Shown: positions 15,868 to 24,914, counted from the stretch's first letter. The stretch: DNA of 64,000 bases from Streptomyces sp. SN-593 (GCF_016756395.1 NZ_AP018365.1:5335001-5399000); one strand, 5' to 3'. A program made the numbers and translations. Notes: generated from the sequence alone by a model not told the origin.

Positions 15868-17083
15868 TCACCGCGGCGAGCAGCACCAGCGTCGCGGCGG
15901 TGATCCCGGCCGCGGTCCACAGCCCGCGCGAGGACGAGGAGGAGGTGGCAGCCGCGGCCGCCACCCGGGTCCGCCCGGGAGACGCGGTGGCCGGGCCGGT
16001 GGACGCCTTGGCGGCCGCGACCTGGCTCAGCGGCGGCACCAGGGTGCCGACCGGCTTGACGGTCGGGGCGGCCTTGAAGCCCCAGTCCAGCAGCGAGGCC
16101 GCCTCGCGGTAGACCGCGTTGTGGCCCGACTTCGGGTCCGGGTGCATGACGGTGACCAGCAGCTTGCGCCCGTCGCGCTCGGCGACCCCGGTGTAGGTGG
16201 CGCCGGCGTTCGTGGTGTCGCCGTTCTTCACCCCGGCGATCCCCGGGTACGGCTTCACGTCGTAGTCACCGCTGAGCAGGCGGTCGGTGTTCTGGATCTG
16301 GAAGCTCTCCCGGGTGGTGGCAGGCTGGCCCTTCTTCGGGTTCTTGACCTTCTTGTAGTCGCCGGGGAACTGCGCGGTGAGCGTCGAGCAGTACTCGCGG
16401 AACTCGGGGAGCTGCAACCCGGCGCGGGCGAAGAGCGTCAGGTCGTACGCGCTGCTGGCCTGGCCGGGCATGTCGTAGCCGTCCGGCGAGACGACGTGGG
16501 TGTCGTCGGCCTGGAGTTCGTGCGCCTCGGCGTTCATGTCCGCCACGGTCGCCGGGACGCCGCCGTTCATCGCGGACAGCACGTGCACCGCGTCGTTGCC
16601 CGACCGCAGGAACACCCCCAGCCACAGGTCCTTGACGGTGTAGGTCAGGTTCTCCTTGATCCCGACCAGACTGCTGCCCTCGCCCATGCCCTTCAGGTCC
16701 GACGCCACCACCTTGTGCACGGTCGAGGCCGGGAGTTTGGGTATCAGCATGTCGGCCAGCAGCATCTTCAGGGTGCTGGCCGGGGCGAGCTTCCAGTGCG
16801 CGTTGCTCTCCGCCAGGACGTCGCCGGTCTCGGCGTCCGTGACGATCCAGGAGCGCGCGGTGATGCCCTTGGGAAGAGCGGGCACGCCCGTGCCGGTGTT
16901 CACCTGGGTGCCCGGCAGGCTCAGCCGGTCGCCGCCGACCTTCGACATCACCGAGGGCGGTCTGGGCGTCTTCGCCTCGGCGGGCGCGGCCTGGGCGGTG
17001 CCGGCCAGCACGCTTCCGCCGAGCAGGAGGGCGGTCAGGGACGCCGCGGACGCTTTCAGCGCTGAGGAAACTGTCTTGGCCAC
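15584..17083 (-). CDS. D-alanyl-D-alanine carboxypeptidase, membrane-anchored (S11 family)
   Basis: The protein has 499 residues. A signal peptide ends near AGTAQA/AP. The penicillin-binding fold carries SxxK as STLK (in APASTLKML), SxN as SGN (FLRSGNDAVHVL) and the third motif as KNG instead of KTG (GVKNGDTTNAG). A C-terminal helix (LWTAAGITAATLVLLAAVIIVV) anchors it and is followed by a cytoplasmic tail of about 90 residues with repeated GQEP/AQET elements. The enzyme trims D-Ala from peptidoglycan stem peptides. The tail-encoding 284 bp are antisense to the yihY tail. The start at 17083 gives a well-formed signal peptide. Confidence 0.9.
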   Translation of the reverse strand: MAKTVSSALKASAASLTALLLGGSVLAGTAQAAPAEAKTPRPPSVMSKVGGDRLSLPGTQVNTGTGVPALPKGITARSWIVTDAETGDVLAESNAHWKLAPASTLKMLLADMLIPKLPASTVHKVVASDLKGMGEGSSLVGIKENLTYTVKDLWLGVFLRSGNDAVHVLSAMNGGVPATVADMNAEAHELQADDTHVVSPDGYDMPGQASSAYDLTLFARAGLQLPEFREYCSTLTAQFPGDYKKVKNPKKGQPATTRESFQIQNTDRLLSGDYDVKPYPGIAGVKNGDTTNAGATYTGVAERDGRKLLVTVMHPDPKSGHNAVYREAASLLDWGFKAAPTVKPVGTLVPPLSQVAAAKASTGPATASPGRTRVAAAAATSSSSSRGLWTAAGITAATLVLLAAVIIVVRRRRPLPSAVAASGASRNPEQSRVPRPTPDRGTPPGASEQETSDREPAGQEPAAQETSGQEIAGRRPSGQEPPADRPASRRRRPRPPRRH

Positions 17084-17221
17084 CCGCAGAACGTACCCGG
17101 CCCGGCGGCCCTCCCGCGCCCCCAGGTGCCACCCCTGTCACGTGAGCCTTGGCACGCCGGCCGCCCGCGGCCCCGCCCCCCGGCCTCCGTCGCCCGGGAC
17201 GCCCCGCCCATACTGGTGCGT

Positions 17222-17545
17222 ATGAAGCTCAGCCGCCGCGTCTCGTGGTTCCTGGTCGCCTTCGGCGTCTGGTCCTGGATCGTCTGGACGACCTTCGTGA
17301 AGAACCTGTGGAAGGACGCCAGCGGTCTGGCCTTCCACCACGGCGACCACTCCCACCCGACCGCCTACTTCTGGATCCACCTCGCGCTGGCGATCACCTC
17401 GACGGTCCTCGGCACCGCGATCGGCGTCCTCGGCGTCCGGGGACTGCGCGCCCTGCGCCGCACCCAGGACGTGCCCCGGCCCCCCACCGCCCCGCCGACC
17501 CCGTCCCCCGACCACCCGACCCCCCACCCGACCGCCACCCGCTGA
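17222..17545 (+). CDS. Small conserved membrane protein (SCO4848-like)
   Basis: The protein has 107 residues. Two hydrophobic helices (WFLVAFGVWSWIVWTTFV and WIHLALAITSTVLGTAIGVLGV) flank a His-rich loop (FHHGDHSHPTAYF), and the C-terminus is Pro/Thr-rich. Streptomyces genomes carry a small membrane protein of this kind beside the same carboxypeptidase gene; that family resemblance is recalled, not searched. The His cluster might bind metal, which is speculation. The gene is divergent from the carboxypeptidase gene with about 138 bp between starts. The function is unknown. Confidence 0.75.
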   Translation: MKLSRRVSWFLVAFGVWSWIVWTTFVKNLWKDASGLAFHHGDHSHPTAYFWIHLALAITSTVLGTAIGVLGVRGLRALRRTQDVPRPPTAPPTPSPDHPTPHPTATR

Positions 17546-17576
17546 CGCATTTCCGATCCGCACGTCCGGCGTTGGG

Positions 17577-17595
17577 TGTGTAAAAATCGCACACA
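17577..17595 (+). promoter_or_regulatory. Promoter/operator of the XRE-ImmA gene, likely leaderless
   Basis: An inverted repeat with arms TGTGT (17577-17581) and ACACA (17591-17595) surrounds a TAAAAAT segment (17581-17587), the most AT-rich patch nearby and a plausible -10. The right arm includes the A of the ATG at 17595, which would be about 7 nt after the -10. This layout fits a leaderless, autorepressed mRNA. Confidence 0.5.
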
Positions 17596-18701
17596 TGGAA
17601 ACTGCGCAGAACTGGGGAGAGGTCGGCGAGCGGATCGCCGAGGCACGCCTTGCTGCGGGATTAAGCCAGGGCGACCTCGCCTCGCGAGTCGCTCTGGACC
17701 GCACCGCAGTCGTCCGCATCGAAGCGGGCGAGCGGCGCATCACGGCGCTGGAACTGTACCGGCTGGCCGACGCATTGGGGGTCCCCCTTGCGCACCTGCT
17801 CTCGCGCCCGCTTGAGGCTCTGGTCTCACGTCGTACCGCCCTCGAAGAGACATCCGACAGCGCCGCACGCTCCCGATACCGGCTTGACGCCCGCCTGGAG
17901 GAACACGCGCGCTTCGCCGCCTGGTTGGTCTCACACGGCCATCTGCGCCCGACGCGGCTCGACGACGGGCTCACGCGCGACTCCGACGTGTCGCCCGATC
18001 CCGTGCGACTGGCTCGGGCGGCACGCGAGGTCGCCGGGTTCTCCTCCGGCCCGCTCGGCGGACTGGCCGACGTGCTCGAGAGATTCGGTCTGTACCTGAC
18101 CGTCGTCGACGAGTCGGGAGAAGGCGCCTCTCTTCTCCAGGACGGGTACGGTGTCGCCGTCATCAGTGGCGAGCCCCAGCCCGGCCGTCGCCGATGGACG
18201 GCCGCCCACGAACTGGGCCACCACCTGCTGCAGGACGAGTACCACAGCGATGCGGGCGTCGCGGCTGGGCGGGACGAGCGCGAGCAGCTCATCGACCGTT
18301 TCGCCGAGGAGTTCCTGCTGCCCGCGGAGGACATCCGGTTGGCCTGGGCGGCGACCGAAACGGGGACGCATGCCCGGGCGGTCCTGCTGGATCTCGCTGC
18401 GCGCTACCGCGTGTCATGGAGCGCGGTCGTCAACCGCGCCCGGCGCATGGGCTGCATCGATGCCACGGATGCCCGTCGTCATAAGGCGGACATACCGCGA
18501 CGCGGTGATTTCCTCGCCGCCCACGGTAGCCAACCGGTGCCCGATCTGGAGACCGGGACCACCGGTACGCAGTGGCGCAAGGCAGCGCTTTCGGCCTGGT
18601 CGGCCGGCGCCGTTACCGCGCCGAGAGCCGTCGAACTGCTCTACGGTGCCATCGGCGAGGACGAACTCCCCAGCCGTGAACTGGAGGACGAACTGCCGTG
18701 A
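17595..18701 (+). CDS. XRE-family regulator fused to ImmA/IrrE-type metallopeptidase domain
   Basis: The protein has 368 residues. The N-terminal XRE helix-turn-helix spans about 10-65 (GLSQGDLASRVALDRTAVVRIEAGER). The central ImmA/IrrE domain has the zinc motif HELGH at 205-209 and a downstream EEFLLPAEDI helix providing the third ligand region. Such fusions act as antitoxin-like or phage/ICE regulators that can be cleaved or can cleave a partner. Leu23 is encoded by TTA (17661-17663), which makes expression dependent on tRNA-Leu(UUA), the bldA product in Streptomyces. The stop overlaps the GTG of a PIN-like gene (GTGA). Codon use is less G/C-biased than in neighbours, suggesting transfer. 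Confidence 0.85.
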   Translation: METAQNWGEVGERIAEARLAAGLSQGDLASRVALDRTAVVRIEAGERRITALELYRLADALGVPLAHLLSRPLEALVSRRTALEETSDSAARSRYRLDARLEEHARFAAWLVSHGHLRPTRLDDGLTRDSDVSPDPVRLARAAREVAGFSSGPLGGLADVLERFGLYLTVVDESGEGASLLQDGYGVAVISGEPQPGRRRWTAAHELGHHLLQDEYHSDAGVAAGRDEREQLIDRFAEEFLLPAEDIRLAWAATETGTHARAVLLDLAARYRVSWSAVVNRARRMGCIDATDARRHKADIPRRGDFLAAHGSQPVPDLETGTTGTQWRKAALSAWSAGAVTAPRAVELLYGAIGEDELPSRELEDELP

Positions 18702-19255
18702 GCGCGCAATCCTCCTTAACGGTTTCCACGGGACCTGTACTCGTGTGGGACGCTTCGCCCCTTCTGCACGCCATCAAGGCGGACAAGACCGATGTGCTGC
18801 ACGACTTCGCTCGCACCTGGAGCGGTGGGCTGCGGCACAACGTCACCACTCAGACGGTTCGCCACGAGATCACTCGTCACGGACTGAAACTCGACGGCCT
18901 GGACTGGCTCGACGTGGTGCACCTTGACGATCTCGACGAGCTGAACCAACTGGTCGTCTGGATGGACCGCGTATCGGGTCAGAAGTCGAACCAGGGTGAG
19001 GCGACGGTTCTTGCCTGGGCGGATGTGCACGGGGCGGTTGCGGTCATCGATGACGGTGACGCACGCCGGATCGGACGTCGGTACGGAATCGGCGTCTGCG
19101 GCTCGCTGCGGATCGTGGCCGAGGCCGTGGGGGAAGGGCGCACGACGGAATACGTCGCTACCACGTTCGTCGACGCCCTGATCGGGACCGGGATGCGCTA
19201 TCCCTGTCAGCCCGGCCAGCTCATTCCCTGGGCCAAGCAGAACAGCCTCATCTGA
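18698..19255 (+). CDS. PIN-domain-like nuclease, probable toxin partner
   Basis: The protein has 185 residues. Acidic residues sit where PIN nucleases need them: VWDASPLLHAI (Asp18), TVRHEI (Glu57), QGEATVLAWADVHG, and VIDDGDARRIGRR followed by GSLRIVAEAV. The layout resembles the DUF3368 group of PIN proteins, which are usually ribonuclease toxins. It starts on a GTG overlapping the XRE-ImmA stop by 4 nt, so the two are translationally coupled. Leu7 is encoded by TTA (18716-18718), the second early TTA codon in this pair. A strong bidirectional terminator follows. The toxin role is inferred from family and context; catalytic activity is untested. Confidence 0.75.
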   Translation: MSAQSSLTVSTGPVLVWDASPLLHAIKADKTDVLHDFARTWSGGLRHNVTTQTVRHEITRHGLKLDGLDWLDVVHLDDLDELNQLVVWMDRVSGQKSNQGEATVLAWADVHGAVAVIDDGDARRIGRRYGIGVCGSLRIVAEAVGEGRTTEYVATTFVDALIGTGMRYPCQPGQLIPWAKQNSLI

Positions 19256-19360
19256 GTAATTGACGTCTGCCCTCTGCGGCAGCGGTGCCCGTCCGCCCAC
19301 ACCCCCGCCCGTTCTGCGCTGCCCCGTGGACAACTGCGCTTCCCGCCCTTGCGTGGACGC

Positions 19361-19403
19361 CGAAGGGCCCGGCCTGCCGCGGGGGCGGAGGCCGGGCCCT
19401 TCG
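19361..19403. terminator. Strong bidirectional terminator between PIN gene and MMPL gene
   Basis: Perfect 15-bp arms CGAAGGGCCCGGCCT (19361-19375) and AGGCCGGGCCCTTCG (19389-19403) with a 13-nt loop. It lies between two convergent genes and would insulate both. Confidence 0.85.
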
Positions 19404-19417
19404 AGGAGGGGGCGGGG

Positions 19418-22204
19418 TCAGTCGGAGTGGGCCAGTTCGAGGTCCACGTCGCCGTCGCCGTCCCGGTCGTCGTCGGTGATCCGGACGGCTGCCGGGAAGG
19501 GCGGGTAGCCCATGGTGAGCAGGGTGTAGCTGCCCGGATAGAGGTTGCCGAAGGCGTACGACCCGTCCTTCGCGGTGCGCACCTCGGCGACCTCGTGGCC
19601 GTCGGCGTCCTGGAGGATCACCTTCGCGTCCTCCACGGGCGCGCCGTCCGCGCGGCGGACCGTGCCGGTGAGCGAGCCGGTGCCGGTCAGCACCAGGTCG
19701 CAGTCCACCTCGCCGCCCGCCGTGAGCACGCTCGCGGTCTGCGGGTGGTGCCCGGGGGCGCCCGCCACCAGGACGTAGGGGCCGCGGCCCGGGGCCGGCA
19801 GGCTGAACGCCCCGTCCTCGGCGGCCCGCGCCCGGGCCGCCTGGCGGCCGTCCGCGGCGATCAGGGTCAGCTCGGCGCGCGGCACCGGCAGCCCGGCCGC
19901 GCCGGTCACCCGCCCGCGCACCAGCGCGCCCGCGGCCGTCCCGCAGCCGGGGCCCGTGCCGCCGCTTCCGCCGCCCCCGCCCGGGTACGGCCCTGACGCG
20001 TCGCCGGGCGACCGGGCGCCGGGCACCGCGGCGACCGCCACCGCCTCCGGCGCCGCCGACTCCTCGGCCGGCTCCACCGCCAGGTGCGGCAGCCGCCGGT
20101 CCAGCCACCGCGGCAGCCACCAGTTCGCCCGGCCGAACAGGTGCATCAGCGACGGCACCAGCACGGTGCGCAGGATGAACGCGTCCAGTGCCACCGCCCC
20201 GGCCAGCCCGATGCCGAACATCGCCAGCACCCGCTGCCCGCTGAGCACGAAGGCCGCGAAGACGCAGATCATGATGACCGCCGCCGAGTTGATGACCCGG
20301 CTGGTCTCCGCCAGGCCCACCCGCACCGCGCGCGCGTTGTCCCGGGTGTGCACCCACTCCTCGTGCATCCGGCTGACCAGGAAGACCTGGTAGTCCATCG
20401 ACAGCCCGAACAGCAGCGACAGCATGATCACCGGCAGGAACGCGTCCACCGGTCCGGCCCGCCCGGCGAGCGCGCCGCCCCAGCCCCACTGGAAGACCGC
20501 GACCAGCACCCCGAAGGAGGCCGCGGCCGCCACCAGGTTCATCACCGCGGCGGTCAGCGGCACCACCAGCGAGCGGAACGCGAAGAGCAGCAGCACGAAG
20601 CCGAGCGCGATGATCACCCCGACGAACAGCGGCAGCTTTCCGTACAGCACCGTCGAGAAGTCCTCGAACATCGCGGTCTGGCCGCCGACGTACGCCCGCA
20701 TGGTGCTGCCGCGCTCGGCCGCCGGCACCACGTCGTCGCGCAGGTGGTCGATCAGGTCGGAGGTCGCCTTGTCCTGCGGGGAGGTGGTCGGCACCGCCTC
20801 CACCAGCGCGACCTTCTGCCCGCGCGCGGTCGGCATCTGCGCGGCGTAGGCGATGCCGTGGGTGGAGCGCAGCGCCGTCACCAGGCCGTCCAGGGCCGCC
20901 TGGTCGCCGGCGGACGGCACCTCGGCGAGGATCGTCAGCGGGCCGTTGAAGCCCGGGCCGAAGCCGTCGGCCAGCATGTCGTACGCCTTGCGGGTGGTGG
21001 TGCCGGTCGGGTTGTTGCCCTGGTCGGAGGAGCCGAGCCGCAGCGACAGCGCCGGGATCGCCAGCGTCGCCATCACCACGACCGCCACCGCCGCCAGCGA
21101 GCGCGGGTGGCGCTGGAGGAAGCCCGACCAGCGCGCCGCCGCGCCGGCCGCCGACTCCTGCCGCGGCCCCGACGCGGCGAGCGCGCGCCGCTGCCGGCGG
21201 CTGAGCACCCGCATCCCGAGCAGGCCGAGCAGCGCGGGCAGCAGCGTCATCGCCGCCGCCACGGTGATCACGACCGTCAACGCCGCTGCCACGGCGACGC
21301 CGTTGAGGAAGGTCAGCCGCAGGGTGAACATGCCCAGCAGCGCGATGCACACGGTGCCGCCCGCGAACAGCACCGCCCGGCCGGAGGTGTTGAGGGCGAC
21401 GACCGCCGCGTCCTCCGGACTGCGGCCGCGCAGGATCGCCCGCCGGTGCCGGGTGACGATGAACAGCGCGTAGTCGATGCCGACGCCCAGGCCCACCAGC
21501 GTCGCCAGCTCCGGTGCGAAGTCCGCGACGTCCATGCCGTGGCTGAGCAGGATGATCGCCGACGAGGCGATGCCGATGCCGAACAGCGCGGTGATGATCG
21601 GCAGCAGCATGCCGAACAGCGAGCCGAGCGCGAAGAAGAGGACCACCCCGGCGGCCGCGATGCCGATGCCCTCGGCGAGTTCGGGCAGCGGCTGCTCGGC
21701 CTGCGCGGGCTTCGCGCCGCCCACCTCGACACGCAGACCGGGCGCCCGTGCCGCGTGCGCGGTGTCGATGAGCGACTGCGCCTGGGCGTTGGAGAGTTCG
21801 CCGCCGAGCTTGGTGTACGTCACGGTGGCGTACGCGGTCCGGCCGTCCTTGCTGATCTGCGCCGCGCCCGCCGCGTCGTACGGCCCGGCCACCGCGCCGA
21901 CGTCCTTCTGGTGCGCGACCCGGGCCAGCATCGGGGTGATCCGCTGGCGTACCGAGGCGTCCCGCACCGAACCGGAGTCCACGTGCCAGACCACCGTGTC
22001 GGCCTCGCCCGACTGTTCGGGCACCGCCGTGCCCAGCAGGTCGAGCACCTTCGCGGACTCGGTGCCCTTGAGCGAGAACGCGTTGGAGTACGCGTCACCG
22101 GCCGCCCGGCCGGCCCCGCCCACGGTCAGCAGCGCGACCGTCCACAGCAGGACCACCCACCACTTGTGCCGGAAGCACCAGCGCGCCACACCCGCCACGT
22201 CCAC
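19418..22204 (-). CDS. MMPL-family RND transporter with C-terminal regulatory-like beta domains
   Basis: The protein has 928 residues. Two RND-type halves each have a large extracellular loop and a helix bundle; the first has GLGVGIDYALFIVTRHR and the second LLFGLSMDYQVFLVSRMHEEW, both with the functional Asp-Tyr pair of MMPL proteins. After about residue 750 the protein continues with two repeats resembling carboxypeptidase regulatory/CNA-B domains (RGRVTGAAGLPVPRAEL and TGTVRRADGAPVEDAKV), ending in an Asp-rich DDDRDGDGDVD stretch. These extra domains are unusual for a transporter. MMPL proteins export lipids or hydrophobic compounds. It is divergent from a two-component system that probably controls it. 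Confidence 0.85.
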   Translation of the reverse strand: MDVAGVARWCFRHKWWVVLLWTVALLTVGGAGRAAGDAYSNAFSLKGTESAKVLDLLGTAVPEQSGEADTVVWHVDSGSVRDASVRQRITPMLARVAHQKDVGAVAGPYDAAGAAQISKDGRTAYATVTYTKLGGELSNAQAQSLIDTAHAARAPGLRVEVGGAKPAQAEQPLPELAEGIGIAAAGVVLFFALGSLFGMLLPIITALFGIGIASSAIILLSHGMDVADFAPELATLVGLGVGIDYALFIVTRHRRAILRGRSPEDAAVVALNTSGRAVLFAGGTVCIALLGMFTLRLTFLNGVAVAAALTVVITVAAAMTLLPALLGLLGMRVLSRRQRRALAASGPRQESAAGAAARWSGFLQRHPRSLAAVAVVVMATLAIPALSLRLGSSDQGNNPTGTTTRKAYDMLADGFGPGFNGPLTILAEVPSAGDQAALDGLVTALRSTHGIAYAAQMPTARGQKVALVEAVPTTSPQDKATSDLIDHLRDDVVPAAERGSTMRAYVGGQTAMFEDFSTVLYGKLPLFVGVIIALGFVLLLFAFRSLVVPLTAAVMNLVAAAASFGVLVAVFQWGWGGALAGRAGPVDAFLPVIMLSLLFGLSMDYQVFLVSRMHEEWVHTRDNARAVRVGLAETSRVINSAAVIMICVFAAFVLSGQRVLAMFGIGLAGAVALDAFILRTVLVPSLMHLFGRANWWLPRWLDRRLPHLAVEPAEESAAPEAVAVAAVPGARSPGDASGPYPGGGGGSGGTGPGCGTAAGALVRGRVTGAAGLPVPRAELTLIAADGRQAARARAAEDGAFSLPAPGRGPYVLVAGAPGHHPQTASVLTAGGEVDCDLVLTGTGSLTGTVRRADGAPVEDAKVILQDADGHEVAEVRTAKDGSYAFGNLYPGSYTLLTMGYPPFPAAVRITDDDRDGDGDVDLELAHSD

Positions 22205-22374
22205 ATCCCCATCGTCGTCGTCGGAAGCCGTCCGGCCGCCCGCGGGCCCCGAACACGCCCGTCCTCTCAGCGTCCGTGGCCGGGCACCCCGTCACCAAGC
22301 CGAACCGCGTTCTCTCAAGGAACTCCAAAGTTCGCCGCGTCCGCCCGCCCTGCCGCCCACGGATACTGAGGGGC

Positions 22375-23241
22375 ATGGACGCCACGGTGCTCATCGTCGA
22401 GGACGAACCCGGTATCGCCGACATCCTGCGCATCACCCTGAAATACAACGGATTCACCGTATACGAGGCGGCCACCGGCCGGCAGGCGCTGGCCGCGGCC
22501 CGGGAGCACCGGCCGGACCTGGTGCTGCTCGACGTGATGCTGCCGGACGGCAACGGCTTCGAGGTGTGCCGGGCGCTGCGCCGGGAGCGCGCCGCCGAGG
22601 GCGCGGGCCCGGACGGCGAGCGGCCCGACGCGCCCGCGGTCATCTTCGTCACGGCCCGCGACGCGCCGCGCGACGTGGTGGCCGGACTCGCGCTGGGCGG
22701 CGACGACTACATCACCAAGCCCTTCGGGGTCGACGAGGTGGTGGCCAGGGTGCACGCGGTGCTGCGCCGCACCCGCCGCCGCGACCCGCTGCCCGCCACG
22801 CGGGTGCTGCGGCACGGCGACCTGGAGCTGGACGAGGCGACGTACGCCGTGCGCCGGGCCGGACAGCCGGTCGAACTCACCCCCACCGAGTACAACCTGC
22901 TGCGGCACCTGCTGCGCAACGCCGGCCGCATCCTCACCAAGGAACAACTCCTCCAGCACGTCTGGCGTTACGACAGCGCGGTGTCCTCCACCGTCGTGGA
23001 GACCTACATCTCCTATCTGCGGCGGAAGTTGGACCGGCTCGGGCCGCCGCTGATCCGCACCCGGCGCGGGGTCGGCTACGGCATCTGGGCGGCGCCGGAC
23101 GCGGACCGGGCGCCGGGCGCCGAGGGGGAGGCGGACGAGCAGCGGGCGGGGGCAAGCGGCCGGGAGACGGGCCCGGGGGCGGACCGGGACCAGGGACCCG
23201 GGGGCCCGACAGCCGTGCCGGGCCCGGGCGGTGCGGCGTGA
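22375..23241 (+). CDS. OmpR-family response regulator
   Basis: The protein has 288 residues. The receiver domain (about 1-125) has the acidic pair VEDEPG, phospho-acceptor Asp in LVLLDVMLPDG, Thr in VTARD and Lys in DDYITKPFG. The winged-helix DNA-binding domain (about 145-240) has ELTPTEYNLLRHLL, the recognition helix TVVETYISYLRRKL and wing IRTRRGVGYGIW. About 15 extra residues (EGAGPDGERPDA) are inserted in the receiver before VIFVTARD, and a Gly/Ala/Asp-rich tail of about 45 residues follows. The stop overlaps the kinase start (GTGA). Divergence from the MMPL gene suggests that gene as a target. Confidence 0.9.
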   Translation: MDATVLIVEDEPGIADILRITLKYNGFTVYEAATGRQALAAAREHRPDLVLLDVMLPDGNGFEVCRALRRERAAEGAGPDGERPDAPAVIFVTARDAPRDVVAGLALGGDDYITKPFGVDEVVARVHAVLRRTRRRDPLPATRVLRHGDLELDEATYAVRRAGQPVELTPTEYNLLRHLLRNAGRILTKEQLLQHVWRYDSAVSSTVVETYISYLRRKLDRLGPPLIRTRRGVGYGIWAAPDADRAPGAEGEADEQRAGASGRETGPGADRDQGPGGPTAVPGPGGAA

Positions 23242-24914
23242 GGGCGGCGGCGACCGCCTGGGCGCGCTGCGGATTCTGGCCGCGCCCGCACTCCCTGCGC
23301 GGCCGGTTCACCATCGCCAACGTGCTCTTCCTCGCCGTCGGGCTCGTCCTCGCCGCCGCCGCGAGCATCGCCGCGACGTACATGGTGCTGATCGGCGAGA
23401 TCGACGACTCGCTGAAGTCGTCGCAGTCGGCCATCGAGCACGCCTCCGTCGACGCCCGCGGGCTGCGCCAGTTGTGCACGCTCGCCGACCTGTTGGGCGG
23501 CAGGGGCGGTTCGGCACTGGCCAAGACGTTCCAGCAGGAACTGCTGATCGTGCTCGACCCGCACGGCCGGCCGGGTGCCATGTGCCAGAACGGCGTCACC
23601 CCCGTCGACGCCGAACAGCGCGCGCTGGCGGCGGCGCTGCCGGACCTGCGGCGGCTGGCCGGCGGGCGCGCGGCCACCGTGCACAGCGGCGGCCGGTCGT
23701 ACCGGGTGGTCGGGGTGCGGCTGGCCGACGGCACCCTGGTGGTGCGGGGCATGCGGCTGAGCGGGGTGGACCGCGCGGTCGGCAAGCTGCTGATCGTGGA
23801 GGGCTGCGTCGGGGTGGTGCTGCTGGCACTGCTCGCGGCCGGCTCGCTCACCGCCGCCCGGCGCCGGCTCAGCCCGCTGGAGGCCATGGTGGAGACCGCG
23901 TCCGCGATATCGGAGGGCGACCTGTCCCGGCGGGTGCCGGAGCCGACCGCGCGGCACGGCTCCGAGGAGGTCGAGCAGCTCAGCGGCTCCCTCAACGCGA
24001 TGCTCCAGCAGATCGAGACCGCGGTCACCGAGAGCGAGCGCGCCACCGCCCAGTTGCGGCAGTTCCTCGCGGACGCCTCGCACGAGCTGCGCACCCCGCT
24101 GGCGTCCGTGCGCGGCTACCTCCAGCTCTACGAGAAGGGCATGCTCGACGCCGACGAGAAGGACCGGGCGCTGCGCCGGGTGTCGGCCGAGGCACTGCGG
24201 ATGAGCCGCCTCGTGGACGAACTCCTCGCGCTGGCACGGCTGGACGACCGCCCGGCCCTGCGGCTCGGCCCGGTCGATCTCGCCTGCCTGGTCCGGGAGG
24301 CCGCCGCCGACCTGGCCGCGCAGCAGCCCGAGCGGCCGGTGACGGTGCTCGCGCCGGACGCCTGGGCGTCGGGCGGGGCGGAGCCCGCCGCGGGGCCCGC
24401 CGCGGAGCCACCGGGCGCCGGTAGGGCGGCAGGTGGCCTGGCCGCCCCGGCGGGACGCGACACGGCGGAAGGCCACACGGCGGGCCTCGACACGGCGACC
24501 CTGGCCCCGCCGCTTCCGGACGCCCCCGGTGCGGCTCTCCCCCCGGTCCTCGGCGACGAGGCCGGGCTGCGCCAGATCGTCGGCAACCTGCTGGACAACG
24601 TCCGCGTGCACACCCCCGCCGCCGCCCCGGTCACGGTGGAGGTCGCCGCGCACGGCGACGGCGAGGTACGGCTGTCGGTGACCGACCACGGCCCCGGGCT
24701 GGCCCCCGACGACGCCCGGCGCGTCTTCGACCGCTTCTTCCGGGCGGCGCCCGACCGCGCCCGCGACACCGGCGGCGCCGGCCTCGGCATGTCCATCGTC
24801 CAGGCGCTGGTGCAGGCCCACCACGGCCGCGTCAGCGTGGAGACGGCGCCCGGACGCGGCCTGACCGTCCGCGTGACCCTGCCCGCGGCGAGCCGCCACC
24901 TCGCGTCCGCGTGA
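23238..24914 (+). CDS. Sensor histidine kinase partnered with the upstream regulator
   Basis: The protein has 558 residues. Membrane helix 1 is at about 24-50 (TIANVLFLAVGLVLAAAASIAATYMV), then an extracellular sensor with two Cys, then helix 2, then a HAMP domain (about 215-270). The DHp domain has SHELRTPLASV; the ATPase domain has the N box NLLDNVRVHTP, DHGPGLAP, FDRFF and GAGLGMSIV. About 60 Ala/Pro/Gly-rich residues, from after VLAPDAWASGG to before VLGDEAGLRQI, interrupt the start of the ATPase domain. Most kinases have only a short turn there. The start GTG overlaps the regulator stop by 4 nt. Confidence 0.9.
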   Translation: MRAAATAWARCGFWPRPHSLRGRFTIANVLFLAVGLVLAAAASIAATYMVLIGEIDDSLKSSQSAIEHASVDARGLRQLCTLADLLGGRGGSALAKTFQQELLIVLDPHGRPGAMCQNGVTPVDAEQRALAAALPDLRRLAGGRAATVHSGGRSYRVVGVRLADGTLVVRGMRLSGVDRAVGKLLIVEGCVGVVLLALLAAGSLTAARRRLSPLEAMVETASAISEGDLSRRVPEPTARHGSEEVEQLSGSLNAMLQQIETAVTESERATAQLRQFLADASHELRTPLASVRGYLQLYEKGMLDADEKDRALRRVSAEALRMSRLVDELLALARLDDRPALRLGPVDLACLVREAAADLAAQQPERPVTVLAPDAWASGGAEPAAGPAAEPPGAGRAAGGLAAPAGRDTAEGHTAGLDTATLAPPLPDAPGAALPPVLGDEAGLRQIVGNLLDNVRVHTPAAAPVTVEVAAHGDGEVRLSVTDHGPGLAPDDARRVFDRFFRAAPDRARDTGGAGLGMSIVQALVQAHHGRVSVETAPGRGLTVRVTLPAASRHLASA

